From the NCBI GenBank assembly GCA_938743325.2, contig OW568862.1, forward strand, positions 287,501 to 351,500: 64,000 nucleotides of DNA, read 5' to 3'. Shown one piece after another: positions 8,246-18,565 of this stretch. Made by a program: the position numbers and the translations under genes. The notes beneath the pieces were generated by a model. It searched no databases and was not told where the DNA came from. It saw nothing but the letters and a program-made list of their open reading frames with translations. Origin of the DNA: Pycnococcus provasolii (taxonomy: Eukaryota > Chlorophyta > Pseudoscourfieldiophyceae > Pseudoscourfieldiales > Pycnococcaceae). How positions within the stretch are numbered: position 1 is the first letter of the stretch; each line of letters begins with the position of its first letter.

Positions 8246-10452
8246 CGCTGCACGTGCGTTGGACGCACCCGCCGCGCAGGCGGGATTTGGAGGGGATACC
8301 GGAGAGGCTGCTGAAAAGCGCCGAAAACAAAAAAGTGAGGAGAGACGCGAGACATGTCGCGAACGCACGGCGTTTCATGAAAGCGAAACAGGACCAGTGC
8401 GACGACAGATGTACACAGCACGACGAGAATACGATCCACGGGCGACCCGCAAGCAGGTGGCGAGCTTGGCAGGAGATTGGCGCGCCGAGGCGGGTCATTC
8501 GATGGCTTCGACGAGGCGTGCCGATCATGTGGCTCACACGCCCGCCGCGCCCGTATCGGTTCGCTCCAGTGGCTTTCTCGCCAGAGCAGGAGGCATGGTT
8601 TGTGAAGGAGCGGGATCGCTTTTACGCGTCGGGCGCTTGGGCGCCCGCACGCCAGCGCACGCACGTGTCGCCGGCATTTCTGGTCGAGAAGCCGGACAAA
8701 CCGGATGGCACAAAGGATTGGCGGCTCGTCGTCAATCTGAAGTTCCTCAACAGGTATTGTCGTCAGCTGAGATTGCGATACGACACTCTCAAGGCGTTGC
8801 GCACCATGGCGCGGCGGAACGAGTACATGTTCGCGCTGGACGTAAAAGATGGTTATTATCATCTACGCCTGCAGGAATCGGAGGAGCATTTTATGACATT
8901 CAGCGTGGTCATAGCAGGAGAGATACAGTACATAACATGCGTGGGCTTGCCAATGGGATGGCAGCACAGTGCGTATTATTTTGTACACCTCATGCGCGTC
9001 GTGGTACGACATCTCCGGGCACCGGAGCTAGCGGAGGAGCTGCGGAAGGTGCGCGAACTGCGCAAATCTGGAGCACTACCGCGGATCTTGCAACGGCAGC
9101 TCAAAGCGCCGCAAGACCAACATCGTCTACGTATACTGGCGTACGTGGACGATTTTCTCTTCCTCGCTCCTACGCGGGAAGAGGCGCTACAGGCGATGCG
9201 ACAGGTCGACGACTTGTTTCTTCGCCTCGGCGTACAAAAACATCCGACCAAGTTCACGCCGGAGCCGGTACAGCAGCTCGTGCACTTGGGTATGGATGTC
9301 GACCTCGAGTCAGGGCGATTCCGAGTCACCAAGAAGAGGTGCGCGCAATTGCGTGCACAAGCCAAAGACCTCATCTGCAGAGCGACGCGTCACCAGCGAT
9401 GGGTACCGGCGAAGGAGCTCGCATCTTTCGCGGGGCTTGCCAACGCATGTCTTCTGGCAGTGGAGCCCGCGCGATTTTTCCTCCGCTCGATCTACGTCGC
9501 GCTCGAGACGCGAAGTTCGTGGGAAGGAAACTGTCGATTAGATCGACAAGCTCTGAGGGACCTCAGCTGGTGGATCGCCTTCCACTACGAACACAAGTGG
9601 AACGGCGCTGCAATCTGGAAGCGTCCGACGCAAGCGATCCTTCACTGCGATGCAGCAGGAGGCAAGCAACATGGATGGGGCGGCGCTTTGAACGGAAAAC
9701 ACACAGCGCGGGGCGCGTGGACGCCGGCACAGGCGGAACAGCACATTACGCTGCTGGAATTGAAGGCGGTGCGTTTCACGATCGAAACGTTCGTCCACTT
9801 CCTCCGAGGCAGAGTCGTGCGATTGCACGAGGACAATATGGGCGTCGTAGGCATCCTCGCATCGTCGACATCAAAATCACCGAAGATCATGCGCGAGATG
9901 CGCAAACTGTGGTGGTTGCTGGACGCGAACGGCATTCAGCTGCAGGATGTGGAGTACATCCGATCCGAGGCGAATGTACTCGCGGACGCGCTTTCGCGAG
10001 AGCGGGTGCATCCGCTTTTGCGTCCGCTCAGGCGGTCGTTCATCTCGTACGTCGAGGACAAGTGGCAACGGCGTCACACCGTCGACCGGTTCGCGACATT
10101 CGCAGGGGCAGTCGCGCCGAGATACTACACCATTCGGCACTGCGAGCCTCAGGCGGAGGGCGTGGGCGCATTCACCACCACGTGGCGGCGGGAGGTCAAT
10201 TTTGCGAGACCGCCGCCCAATCAAATCAGCGCCGTGATCCGGCTATTGCAGCAGGATCCGGCGGTGTCGGCCACGGTCGTCGTGCCGTATTGGCCGGGGG
10301 CGATGTGGTTCGCGCCGCTTATGGCGCTGACGACGGCATCCATGGTTCTGCCATGGACGGCAATCGAGCTGGGTACGTGCGTTTCCAGCGCGACCAGGCC
10401 CTGGAACGTCATCGTTTGCCGGGTCGGGCCCGACCAGCCTGGTTGCATCTGA
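8242..10452 (+). CDS. Retrotransposon ORF2, reverse transcriptase-RNase H
   Basis: This 736-residue polyprotein has an RT domain at about 130-400, with WRLVVNLKFLN, FALDVKDGYYHLRL, the LPMGW turn and the catalytic box YVDD (301-304). An RNase H domain follows, with candidate active-site residues D470 (LHCDAAGG), E506 (LLELKAV), D531 (HEDNMG) and D582 (ADALSRE). No integrase or aspartic protease is seen, as expected of DIRS-type elements. The start codon overlaps the gag stop by four bases (ATGA). The 3' end overlaps the recombinase ORF by about 100 bp. All recognised catalytic residues are present, so the enzyme looks functional. Confidence 0.93.
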   Translation: MTLHVRWTHPPRRRDLEGIPERLLKSAENKKVRRDARHVANARRFMKAKQDQCDDRCTQHDENTIHGRPASRWRAWQEIGAPRRVIRWLRRGVPIMWLTRPPRPYRFAPVAFSPEQEAWFVKERDRFYASGAWAPARQRTHVSPAFLVEKPDKPDGTKDWRLVVNLKFLNRYCRQLRLRYDTLKALRTMARRNEYMFALDVKDGYYHLRLQESEEHFMTFSVVIAGEIQYITCVGLPMGWQHSAYYFVHLMRVVVRHLRAPELAEELRKVRELRKSGALPRILQRQLKAPQDQHRLRILAYVDDFLFLAPTREEALQAMRQVDDLFLRLGVQKHPTKFTPEPVQQLVHLGMDVDLESGRFRVTKKRCAQLRAQAKDLICRATRHQRWVPAKELASFAGLANACLLAVEPARFFLRSIYVALETRSSWEGNCRLDRQALRDLSWWIAFHYEHKWNGAAIWKRPTQAILHCDAAGGKQHGWGGALNGKHTARGAWTPAQAEQHITLLELKAVRFTIETFVHFLRGRVVRLHEDNMGVVGILASSTSKSPKIMREMRKLWWLLDANGIQLQDVEYIRSEANVLADALSRERVHPLLRPLRRSFISYVEDKWQRRHTVDRFATFAGAVAPRYYTIRHCEPQAEGVGAFTTTWRREVNFARPPPNQISAVIRLLQQDPAVSATVVVPYWPGAMWFAPLMALTTASMVLPWTAIELGTCVSSATRPWNVIVCRVGPDQPGCI

Positions 10453-11537
10453 GCGCTCCAGCGAGGGCGCGTGAAGTGGTGTCGCAGGTGCGCGCCACAG
10501 CCAATTGGCGTGAGGTGGCGGCGAGACGCATGCGCACGGCTTTGGGCACATCCAAGGCGGGGCTTGCTACGCTGGCGTACTGGCGGGAGGCCAATACAGA
10601 GGGCACCCGGGTGCGCTACGATGCACGCTGGGAAGCGTTTGCCGCTTACTGCGATCGCGCGGGGCGGAGCGCGCTGCCAGCCATGCCGGAGACGGTGGCC
10701 ATGTATCTTGCTGTGTTGGCGCAAAAGTATCGCAACACACGCAAGGGCGCATCAGCCAAGTCATACAAGCAGATCGTTGCCGCGATCAACCACGTGCATC
10801 GTGAGTTTCATCTGGAGACGCCGGGAGGCGCCAACCTCGTCAAGCAAGTAAGGCGAGGAATCCGTGCGGAGCAGGCGGAGATGCTCTCTGATACACCGCA
10901 GCGAACGTACCTGCCCATCAGCGTCCTCTACCAGATCCTGGAGCTGGCAGAGACGACGACGAATGTGTCGCTCCTGGCGGATTGTGCAGCAGTTCTTTTT
11001 GCATTCGTGCTTTTTGCGCGAGCATCCACGGCAAAAGCGGTGATCGAGCGTGATGTGGTGCTGGACGACACCAATGCACGCCTCACTGTCATCGAGCGTT
11101 TTTTCAAAGGGCGCAGCAGGCGAACGCCATCGCTACGCGTCTTTGAATTGGGCGAGCACGCATTCCCGCGTGTGCGGGCGGTCCTCGCGCGCTTTCGACG
11201 TTTGCGTGGCGCGGTCCGCGAGGTATCGCCGTGCTTCGCGCTGGCAGGCGAGCGGGCTAGGCAGCCCAACCGCCAGCTAGCGCGTGTGCTGCAGCAGCTG
11301 CAGGTGACGGCACCACGGGGTACGTACTACTCGTGGCACAGCCTGCGCAAGGGCGCGGCGACATGTGCATTTGCATTGCATGTCCGATACGAATCCATCT
11401 GCGCGTACGGTGGCTGGAGTGTCGCCAGCGGCGTTGCACATGATTACATCGACCCGCTGGCTGCGTCAGATGCGCGTGGAGCACATTTCTTTGGGTGGCT
11501 CATGCCTTCCGTGGTGCCGCCCGGCGCGCCGCGTTAA
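10353..11537 (+). CDS. Retrotransposon ORF3, tyrosine recombinase
   Basis: This 394-residue protein of the phage-integrase/tyrosine recombinase superfamily would insert a circular cDNA intermediate. Candidate catalytic residues are R223 (FARAST), H329 and R332 (HSLRKGAAT), W355 (GGWS, at the third His/Trp position) and nucleophile Y365 (HDYID). The N-terminal half (about 60-180) resembles a core-binding SAM-like domain (YDARWEAFAAYC, YLAVLAQKY). The chosen start, ATG 10353, is the last in-frame ATG before the domain and overlaps the RT ORF. The same frame stays open upstream to 8058, antiphase to RT, which I regard as overprinting rather than coding. Confidence 0.92.
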   Translation: MDGNRAGYVRFQRDQALERHRLPGRARPAWLHLSAPARAREVVSQVRATANWREVAARRMRTALGTSKAGLATLAYWREANTEGTRVRYDARWEAFAAYCDRAGRSALPAMPETVAMYLAVLAQKYRNTRKGASAKSYKQIVAAINHVHREFHLETPGGANLVKQVRRGIRAEQAEMLSDTPQRTYLPISVLYQILELAETTTNVSLLADCAAVLFAFVLFARASTAKAVIERDVVLDDTNARLTVIERFFKGRSRRTPSLRVFELGEHAFPRVRAVLARFRRLRGAVREVSPCFALAGERARQPNRQLARVLQQLQVTAPRGTYYSWHSLRKGAATCAFALHVRYESICAYGGWSVASGVAHDYIDPLAASDARGAHFFGWLMPSVVPPGAPR

Positions 11538-11559
11538 CGCGCGCGCCGCATTCATACTC

Positions 11560-11580
11560 TGGCCATTCGGTCGGTGAAAC
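11560..11580. repeat. Internal repeat B1 of the retrotransposon
   Basis: A 21-bp sequence ending GGTCGGTGAAAC matches B2 at 11847-11867. It abuts repeat A2, so the B1-A2 border mimics the joint of a circularised element. Confidence 0.8.
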
Positions 11581-11751
11581 CTTTGGCCCACGGGCTAGGG
11601 GTTTTGAATTCGAATCTCCGATTCAAACAGGCCTGCTTCACATTGCCATGCGAAGCAGGCGCGCGGTAAACCCGCGCGGGGAACTGCCCGCGGATACCCG
11701 CGATTTCCCCGTCTCACTCTTAGTTTTGCACGCGACTGAAGTTCGCGCGCA
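11579..11751. repeat. Internal repeat A2 of the retrotransposon
   Basis: This is an exact copy of A1 (6662-6834). About 95 bp of AT-rich unique DNA separates it from B2. Confidence 0.93.
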
Positions 11752-11846
11752 CCCACCCAGACCCTCCCTCTCTAAGGCACGATTGGGACAGGCAAAAAAC
11801 GACGTGATTAACGAATAATTTATTGTAATTATTTCGATACCTTTTT

Positions 11847-11867
11847 TGGCCATTCGGTCGGTGAAAC
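11847..11867. repeat. Right-end repeat B2 of the retrotransposon
   Basis: This 21-bp copy of B1 marks the inferred right end of the element. The following bases (TACCTTTACT) share a short TACCTTT with the left border at 6661-6667. Confidence 0.75.
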
Positions 11868-12074
11868 TACCTTTACTCCTCTTAGAAAACACACACACAC
11901 ATACACCTCTGCCCTTAACTCCCGAAGGCCAGTGAAACCTACCAAACCCGAATCGTGACCGTGCATTCTGATTCTGATTTTCCCAAACCCCCAGTAGTCG
12001 GTTTTCTTGTTCTTGTTTTGTTTTGTGGTTGTGGTATCACGTGACCGCCACTCCCAGTTCTCGCCAACTGCGCC

Positions 12075-15000
12075 ATGGCGGGTTGGTTCCGTGGCGCGGT
12101 GGTCTCTCGAGGCTTCTCGCTCCTGCTGGACGACTCCGACGACCTCGACGACGTGCTTGGGGAGGAGGACAACTCGATCTCGTCGTCCTTCCGCCGCGTA
12201 TCCCGGGGTGGTGACGATGACGATGGCGGCGCATCTTCGTCACGTGTGGAACTGTCGCCCGAAGAGCTCGCCTCCGTCGCGTCGCGATGGACGTTCAGCT
12301 GGGTGAATCCGCTTGTCGCACTAGGCGCCACGAAGGCGCTACAGCACGACGACCTGTGGCCGACGACGATGCAGGACGAGCCGAACGAAAAAGCGACGTA
12401 CTTTTCAAGACGGCTCGCCAGGAGAACGGCCAATGGAAAGTGCGCGCTCTTTTGGGCCATATGGGACACGTACAAGGCACCTTTCGTGCGCGCGGGCCTG
12501 TATAAATTTGGGCACGACTGCGTGCAGTTCCTCAGCCCCGTCATACTGAGATCTTTCCTGCTTCACATCGAGGCGGCGGACACCAGCGGCGGACATGACA
12601 GCTCGCACGGCATTGCCAAGGGCGTCGGACTTGCCGTCGCTCTGTTCACAGTCAATCAGCTGCAGACACTCACCGTGAACCAGTACTTTCACATCCTCTT
12701 CCGCCTCCAGCTTCATCTCAAGACGGGGCTGATTGCCGCGGTGTTCGCCAAGGCGAGCAGGCTCACGGGTGGCGTGGTGCGGCGGCTCGGCGTGGGCACG
12801 ATCATCAACTACCAGTCCAACGACACGTCGAAGATCTACGAGCTGCCTCCTTACGCACACGTCGTATGGTCTGGGCCATTTCAGATCATCACGTCGCTGG
12901 GATTCCTCATATATGTCGTGGGCTTCGTACCCGCGTTCGCAGGCGTGCTCGCGATGTTTGTTCTCATGCCTGTGAGCAAGCGACTCGTGGAGAAAATGCA
13001 GTCCGTTCGAAAGGAGCTCCTGCGACAGACGGACGCACGCGTTAAACTGTGCACCGAGTCCATCGGTGGAGTGAAAACGATCAAGCTGTACAGCTGGGAG
13101 GTGCCGTACCTGAGGCGCATACGCGAGCTGCGCGCCCTCGAGATTGCGGAGGCCCGGCGCAGCGTCATCTACAACTCAATCATGACGTTCCTGTTCGTCG
13201 TCAATCCAATCCTCGTTGCCGTCACCACGTTCACCGCCTTTGCATGCATGGGCAAGACGCTCACACCTAGCGTCGCCTTTACCGCGCTGAGCTTGTTCAA
13301 CAACCTTCGCTTTCCGTTGATGATGTTCCCGCGGCAGATTGCGCAGATCATCCAGGCGAACGTTTCCGTGGGTCGACTCGCGCGCTTCTTCGTGGAAGAG
13401 GAAAAGGCAGGTGGTACGGATGCGCAGTCCAATGAAGAACTCGAGAAGCAGATTACCTCCGCGGATCCCACGAATGAAGTCGGTGTCGTCGGGACGTTCA
13501 AGTGGAGCAGCAAGTCGAACTGGATCAAGGAGCAGGAACGAAAGCGAGAGGAGGCGGCGAATGCGAAGGCGACGAAGGCGAAACCATCCATCGTGCAGCG
13601 CATGCGCTCACTACGCGATAAGCTGAGACTCGGCACGAGCCGTGGCGGAGGCATAATGGACATGGTTGACGAGGACGAGGGAACGTCGATCGCGCTGCCC
13701 GAGGACGAGGTGGCGGACGACCGCTTCGCTCTCGTGTTCGACGAACCTCTCGCATTTAAGCGAGGAAGCCTAACGGTGGTGATCGGGGAAGTGGGTAGCG
13801 GCAAGACAACTCTACTTGCTAGCCTTCTCGGCGAGCTTCACGACTGCCACGACGAGCTGGCGGCATCGTTGCGTGGGCGACTTCACCTCAAGGGCCGCAT
13901 CGCGTACACAGCTCAGGATCCGTGGATCCAAAACGCCACGGTGCGCGATAACATCCTGTGTGGAAGGGAGTACAACGCCGACCGCTACAATCGCGTGATC
14001 GAAGCGTGCAGCTTGTCGGCGGATCTGCAGGCGCTCCCCGCGGGAGAGATGACTGAGATTGGGGAAAAGGGCGTGAACCTATCGGGTGGTCAGAAGCACC
14101 GCGTCGCGCTTGCTCGTGCATGCTACCTTGACGGCGACGTGGTGATGCTCGACGACCCTCTCAGCGCAGTGGATGCGCACGTGGGAAAGCATCTGTTCGA
14201 GCAGTGCATCTGCACCTTCTTGGCTGGCAAGACGCGCATCCTTGTCACCCACCAGCTGCAATTCACATCCGCAGCTGACACGATCGTGGTGATGCGCGGT
14301 GGTCGCGTGTTCGCACGCGGAACATTTGACGAACTGAAAGACGTCGACGAAATTCGGCGTTGGCTTGAAGAGTCTCATGGTGGCGTCAATGCGGATGATG
14401 GAGGCGACGATGCGGAAGTTGCGATAACGGCGGACGAAAGCAACGCGGCTGCGCCTGCTCCCGCACCGGAAAAGCTTGCTATCTTTGACCGCAGCGTCAA
14501 TGCTGCGGTCAAAGATAAGAGCGCAGAGAAGGGCCAGGCGACTGCTGAACAAGGCGCGAAAAGTACTGCCACCGAAGGACGACTTGTGCAGAAAGAGGAG
14601 CGCGCAGAAGGATCCGTCGATAGCGGGATCTATATGCGTTACATTCGCGCGTTCGGCGCATTCATACCCCCTGCGCTGCTTCTGCTTTATACGTGCGTTC
14701 AGGCTTTTTCCATTGGGAAGGACTACTGGCTCGCCGTGTGGAGCAGCAGCGTGGACCGGCAGAGTTCATTTGGGTATTACCTCGGTGTCTACGCGGGCAT
14801 CTCCATCGTCTTCTGTGTCACACGCTTCATGCAGAGCTTGGCCATGGTTTACGGCTCGCTGCGGGCCGCGGCGGTGCTGCACGACAACCTGCTGACAACG
14901 GTCTTTCACCTCCCGATGAAGTTCTTTGACACGCAGCCTACGGGACGCCTGATCAACCGCTTCACGAAGGACACCGAGAGCATTGACCTCGCGTTGCCAG

Positions 15001-16367
15001 CGAGCATGCAGGGATATCTGTTTTGCGTCACCACAGCCGTGTTTCAAATCGCCATCGTAATGATTATCACGCCAGCGGCGATTGTGGCCATCGCTCCCAT
15101 CGCATATTGGTACAGGATTGTGCAGAATGCGTACATTTCGAGCAGCCGTGAGATCAAGCGACTCGATTCGATTGCGCGCAGCCCCATCTTCAACCACTTT
15201 GGCGAGACGGTCGCAGGACTCAGCACGATCCGCGCATTTGGCCTTGAGCGACAGTTCATCCACGGCGCGGTTGATAAGCTCGCGTACTCCAACCGCGCGA
15301 GCTTCGCCTTTCCCTGCCTGAACCGCTGGCTGAGCGTGCGCATAGAATCGATGGGAAATGCGATTGTTCTTGCGGCAGCTCTTGGTATCGCCACGCTGCA
15401 TCGCGACCTCGTCGCGGGTCTTGCGGGCCTCGTGTTGTCCAACTCCGTCGCGATTACCGGGCTGCTAAGCTGGATGGTGCGACAGAGCGGCGAGGTGGAG
15501 AACGAGATGAACTCCGTCGAGCGCGTCACGGCGTACGATGAGGTGGAGCCGGAAGCTCCGTGGATCATTGCAGAGCACCGCCCTCCGTACAACTGGCCGC
15601 AGCGTGGTTCGATCAGCGTCGAAAGACTGTGCGTGCAGTATCGCCCCGATCTGCCGCTCGTCCTGCGAGACGTTACATTTCATGTTGCTGGTGGTGAGGA
15701 CGTGGGCATCTGCGGCCGCACCGGTTGTGGGAAGAGCACGCTCGTGCTGGCGCTATTCCGAATCACCGAGCCGCTCAGTGGCTCGATTCGCATTGATGGC
15801 ATAGACACAGGCGCGATCGGGCTCCGTGATTTGCGCAAGAATCTCAGCTTCGTGCCTCAGGATCCTGTGCTGTTCAGCGGCACAATCAGGAGCAACCTCG
15901 ACCCGTTCGACGAATTTGCGTCGCACAAATTACTGGAGGCGCTCGAGGAGGTGGGAATGAAGGAGCAGGTGACCAATCTCGGCGGCCTTGACTTCGAGGT
16001 GAAGGAGCAGGGCGCGAATCTGAGTACTGGGCAGCGCCAGCTGCTTTGTCTGAGCCGTGCCCTACTTCGCGCGAAGAAGGTGCTCGTCATGGACGAGGCG
16101 ACGAGCAATATCGACCACAACACGGATGCACTGATCCAGAATACAATACGAACGCGTTTTGCGGAGGCGACTACGCTCACCATCGCGCATCGGCTGCACA
16201 CGATCAGCGACGGAGACAAGATTCTTGTTCTGGAGAAGGGCGAAGTGCTTGAATTTGACTCGCCAGAGAAGTTGTTGGGAAATTCAGCGGGCGCGTTTGC
16301 AAGAATGATGGCTGCCGCTCGCCGGATGAAGAACAGTTCTTCGGCTAATCTTCTCAACAAAATGTAA
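12075..16367 (+). CDS. ABC transporter, subfamily C (MRP type)
   Basis: This 1430-residue full transporter is arranged TMD1-NBD1-TMD2-NBD2. The family exports glutathione conjugates and other organic anions, often at the vacuole or plasma membrane. It lacks the extra N-terminal TMD0 (short MRP form). An acidic N-terminus leads into the ABCC-typical WTFSWVNPLVALGATKAL segment (about 72-89). NBD1 has Walker A GEVGSGKT (about 571), signature LSGGQKHR (about 666) and Walker B VVMLDDPLSAVD. NBD2 has Walker A GRTGCGKST (about 1214), signature LSTGQRQ (about 1315) and Walker B VLVMDEAT. In NBD1 the residue after Walker B is Asp instead of Glu, the asymmetry usual for ABCC proteins. It is intronless. 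It converges with the proline-rich gene, with only 71 bp between the stops. Confidence 0.96.
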   Translation: MAGWFRGAVVSRGFSLLLDDSDDLDDVLGEEDNSISSSFRRVSRGGDDDDGGASSSRVELSPEELASVASRWTFSWVNPLVALGATKALQHDDLWPTTMQDEPNEKATYFSRRLARRTANGKCALFWAIWDTYKAPFVRAGLYKFGHDCVQFLSPVILRSFLLHIEAADTSGGHDSSHGIAKGVGLAVALFTVNQLQTLTVNQYFHILFRLQLHLKTGLIAAVFAKASRLTGGVVRRLGVGTIINYQSNDTSKIYELPPYAHVVWSGPFQIITSLGFLIYVVGFVPAFAGVLAMFVLMPVSKRLVEKMQSVRKELLRQTDARVKLCTESIGGVKTIKLYSWEVPYLRRIRELRALEIAEARRSVIYNSIMTFLFVVNPILVAVTTFTAFACMGKTLTPSVAFTALSLFNNLRFPLMMFPRQIAQIIQANVSVGRLARFFVEEEKAGGTDAQSNEELEKQITSADPTNEVGVVGTFKWSSKSNWIKEQERKREEAANAKATKAKPSIVQRMRSLRDKLRLGTSRGGGIMDMVDEDEGTSIALPEDEVADDRFALVFDEPLAFKRGSLTVVIGEVGSGKTTLLASLLGELHDCHDELAASLRGRLHLKGRIAYTAQDPWIQNATVRDNILCGREYNADRYNRVIEACSLSADLQALPAGEMTEIGEKGVNLSGGQKHRVALARACYLDGDVVMLDDPLSAVDAHVGKHLFEQCICTFLAGKTRILVTHQLQFTSAADTIVVMRGGRVFARGTFDELKDVDEIRRWLEESHGGVNADDGGDDAEVAITADESNAAAPAPAPEKLAIFDRSVNAAVKDKSAEKGQATAEQGAKSTATEGRLVQKEERAEGSVDSGIYMRYIRAFGAFIPPALLLLYTCVQAFSIGKDYWLAVWSSSVDRQSSFGYYLGVYAGISIVFCVTRFMQSLAMVYGSLRAAAVLHDNLLTTVFHLPMKFFDTQPTGRLINRFTKDTESIDLALPASMQGYLFCVTTAVFQIAIVMIITPAAIVAIAPIAYWYRIVQNAYISSSREIKRLDSIARSPIFNHFGETVAGLSTIRAFGLERQFIHGAVDKLAYSNRASFAFPCLNRWLSVRIESMGNAIVLAAALGIATLHRDLVAGLAGLVLSNSVAITGLLSWMVRQSGEVENEMNSVERVTAYDEVEPEAPWIIAEHRPPYNWPQRGSISVERLCVQYRPDLPLVLRDVTFHVAGGEDVGICGRTGCGKSTLVLALFRITEPLSGSIRIDGIDTGAIGLRDLRKNLSFVPQDPVLFSGTIRSNLDPFDEFASHKLLEALEEVGMKEQVTNLGGLDFEVKEQGANLSTGQRQLLCLSRALLRAKKVLVMDEATSNIDHNTDALIQNTIRTRFAEATTLTIAHRLHTISDGDKILVLEKGEVLEFDSPEKLLGNSAGAFARMMAAARRMKNSSSANLLNKM

Positions 16368-16438
16368 CGAATTGCAGTTTTTACTCAACTGATGAAAAAT
16401 GTTTCACACTCGTCGTTAACCCCCTTCCGCGAAATTCT

Positions 16439-18534
16439 TTAGGTCTCGTTGGTGTAGGCATACTTTGAAAACGCGGAATGATTCTGCATCACGGTCATGC
16501 GCCGGTTTTTGCGCCCACCTCTGTCACTCCAGGAATTCGTTTCCGGAGTCGAAAGCTCGGGCGCGGGCGCTGCCGCCGCGGCGGGCGTAAAGTTCAGAGG
16601 CACGCGAGGCAATGGCGACGTTGCGCCAGCACCTGGTGCGGGCGTTGTGAATAGTCGCGTGCTTGTCACGGGCGTGTATGCAGGCTTCGATTGCGTTAGC
16701 GGCACCTGCGTGCGTGAGGCTGACGTAACGCCTGCGAGACCTGGCGCGCTGGTACGCAGTGCGCTCGTCGTGAGATACAAGGAAGATCCCGCACTCGGTT
16801 TTGGAAACACTCCCGTCGACAGCCCTCCCGTATACTGCGGTCGCGTCGCAGTAGCCATGTAGCTCGACGTTGCCGCCATCCCATACCGCGGTGCGCCAAT
16901 GCCAATCGCTGGCGGTGGCTGTGCTGCACCCGATAGCAACATCTGCGGTGTAAGGCGCCCGTTGTTCATGCGGAGCCACTCCAGGTAGCCATCACGCGTC
17001 GGGCCCTTAGAAAAGTCGACAGGTGCCGCGGCAATTGGCATCTGCGCAGAACTGGCTGCCGGCGCAGACGTTGCAGCTGCCGGCGCGGGTGTTGCTGCAT
17101 TCTTCACCTGCATCTCGAGTGCCGCCAGGCGCTCTTGCAAGGCGACGATTTCCGCGTCCTTGGCAGCAACGGACGGGGGCACGGGAGCAGCCGTGGGCGA
17201 GTACAAAGCCGTCGTTGACGCGCCGAGAGGTGCTCGAAGTGCCGAGTCAGCCGTGGCGTCGCCAGAAAGTAGAGAACCTGTATAAAACGCAGCGCGTGCT
17301 GCTGGTGTGCCTGGCTGCGCCACGAGTGCAAGAGCTCGTCCCGCTGACGCTGTCGTGACGCCCGATTCAGCTGCAGCTCCACGTGCGGCACGTGCATGTG
17401 GTCCAAGGAAGCGTTCCTTCTCCTCCAAGAATTGCTTGCTTAGCCATGGGTACATACTTCCATGGCCACCTGCCGCTGTCTGCAACGGCATCCTTGCAAG
17501 CATCGCCAAATCGTTTGCATCGGGACCCGCGGGAGATTCGTCAACCTGGATGTGCGTCGCCGTCGCCTTCACGTCGACTGACAGTGGCACTGAGATTTCC
17601 AAGGGCACCAATACGGGTACGGGAGGCATTGTCGTTGGTGGAGGCGGCTGGAATGTCGCCACCTGTGGTGCAGGTGCTGACGATGCTGGTGGAGGTCCAG
17701 GAGGTCTCGCTGGCGGTGGTGGAGGATCCATTGGCGGTGCAGCTGGCGGTACCGGCGCCGGCATTTCAGAGATTGAATCGCTTGATGATGGACGAGACTG
17801 CCCGAGTATGCGAGCCTCAAGCTTTTCTTTTGCTGACTGCGGCAGTTTGCTGGGCTGAGGCGGTGCAGATTCAGGCGGCGGAGGTGGCTGCGGCGCGTGC
17901 GGTTTGCTGTGCGAGTGCGCCCGAACGCGTTCCTGCAGCTCCTTGTAGTCGACACCATCAACACTTTTACCGTAAGGTTTCGGTCCTTCAGGCGGTGGCG
18001 GCTTCGGAGCTTGCGGTGGTTTGGGAGGCTGAGGAGGCTGAGGTGGCTTTGGCGGTTGAGGCGGCATGGGCGGTGCTGCTGGTGGAGCGGGTGGTGCAGG
18101 TGGAGGTGGCGCGGGCATGGGTGGCCGTGGAGGTTGAGGCGGCGCGGGCATGGGCATAGGCGGCCGCGGAGGTTGAGGTGGAGCGGGTGGTCGCGGTGGT
18201 GGCGGTGGCGGTGGCCCACCAGGAGACAGTTGAGAAGGTCTCCGCCCCGGTGGCGGTGGCGGTGGCCCAGGAACCGTCGAAGGTCGGCGCGGCGGCGTTG
18301 CCGCGGCTACCGCCGCCCCCACAGCCTGCATCGAAGGCCTTCGTCCACCAGGGGGCGGCGGCGGCGCCGCCGGCGGCGGTGGTCCTCCTGGCCTCATGTT
18401 CATTCCAGGCGGTGGTGGACCAGGCACGACCGACGGCCTACGTTTTGGGTAAGTTGTGTGTGCGTGTGTGCGTGTTCCGTGTCAGTCAACAACACACCAA
18501 GTCGCCTTGTCGTTTTCGTTTCAACGTACCTTCG

Positions 18535-18565
<31 letters not shown>

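Larger units (their letters stand above)
6662..11868 (+). mobile_element. Tyrosine-recombinase retrotransposon (DIRS/Ngaro/PAT-like), apparently intact
   Basis: The order is A1 repeat (6662-6834), gag-like ORF, RT-RNase H ORF, tyrosine recombinase ORF, B1 (11560-11580), A2 (11579-11751) and B2 (11847-11867). A1 and A2 are identical over 173 bp. B1 and B2 share 21 bp ending in GGTCGGTGAAAC. This is the split-direct-repeat layout of Ngaro/PAT elements rather than LTRs. The B1-A2 junction (GTGAAAC-CTTTGGCC) is what joining the right end (GTGAAAC) to the left end (CTTTGGCC) would give, so it resembles a circle junction. No target duplication is evident, as expected for recombinase-mediated insertion. 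All three ORFs are open and the repeats identical, suggesting recent activity. The outer ends are inferred to within a few bases. Confidence 0.9.

Noticed and set aside
8058-10352. Very long ORF antiphase to RT as a separate gene
   Set aside because: The region codes for a well-conserved RT-RNase H in the other frame. Only the part after about 10353 has recombinase motifs.
6662-11868. LTR retrotransposon interpretation of the 173-bp direct repeats
   Set aside because: There is a tyrosine recombinase rather than a DDE integrase, no protease, no TG...CA ends, no target duplication, and the second repeat is internal.
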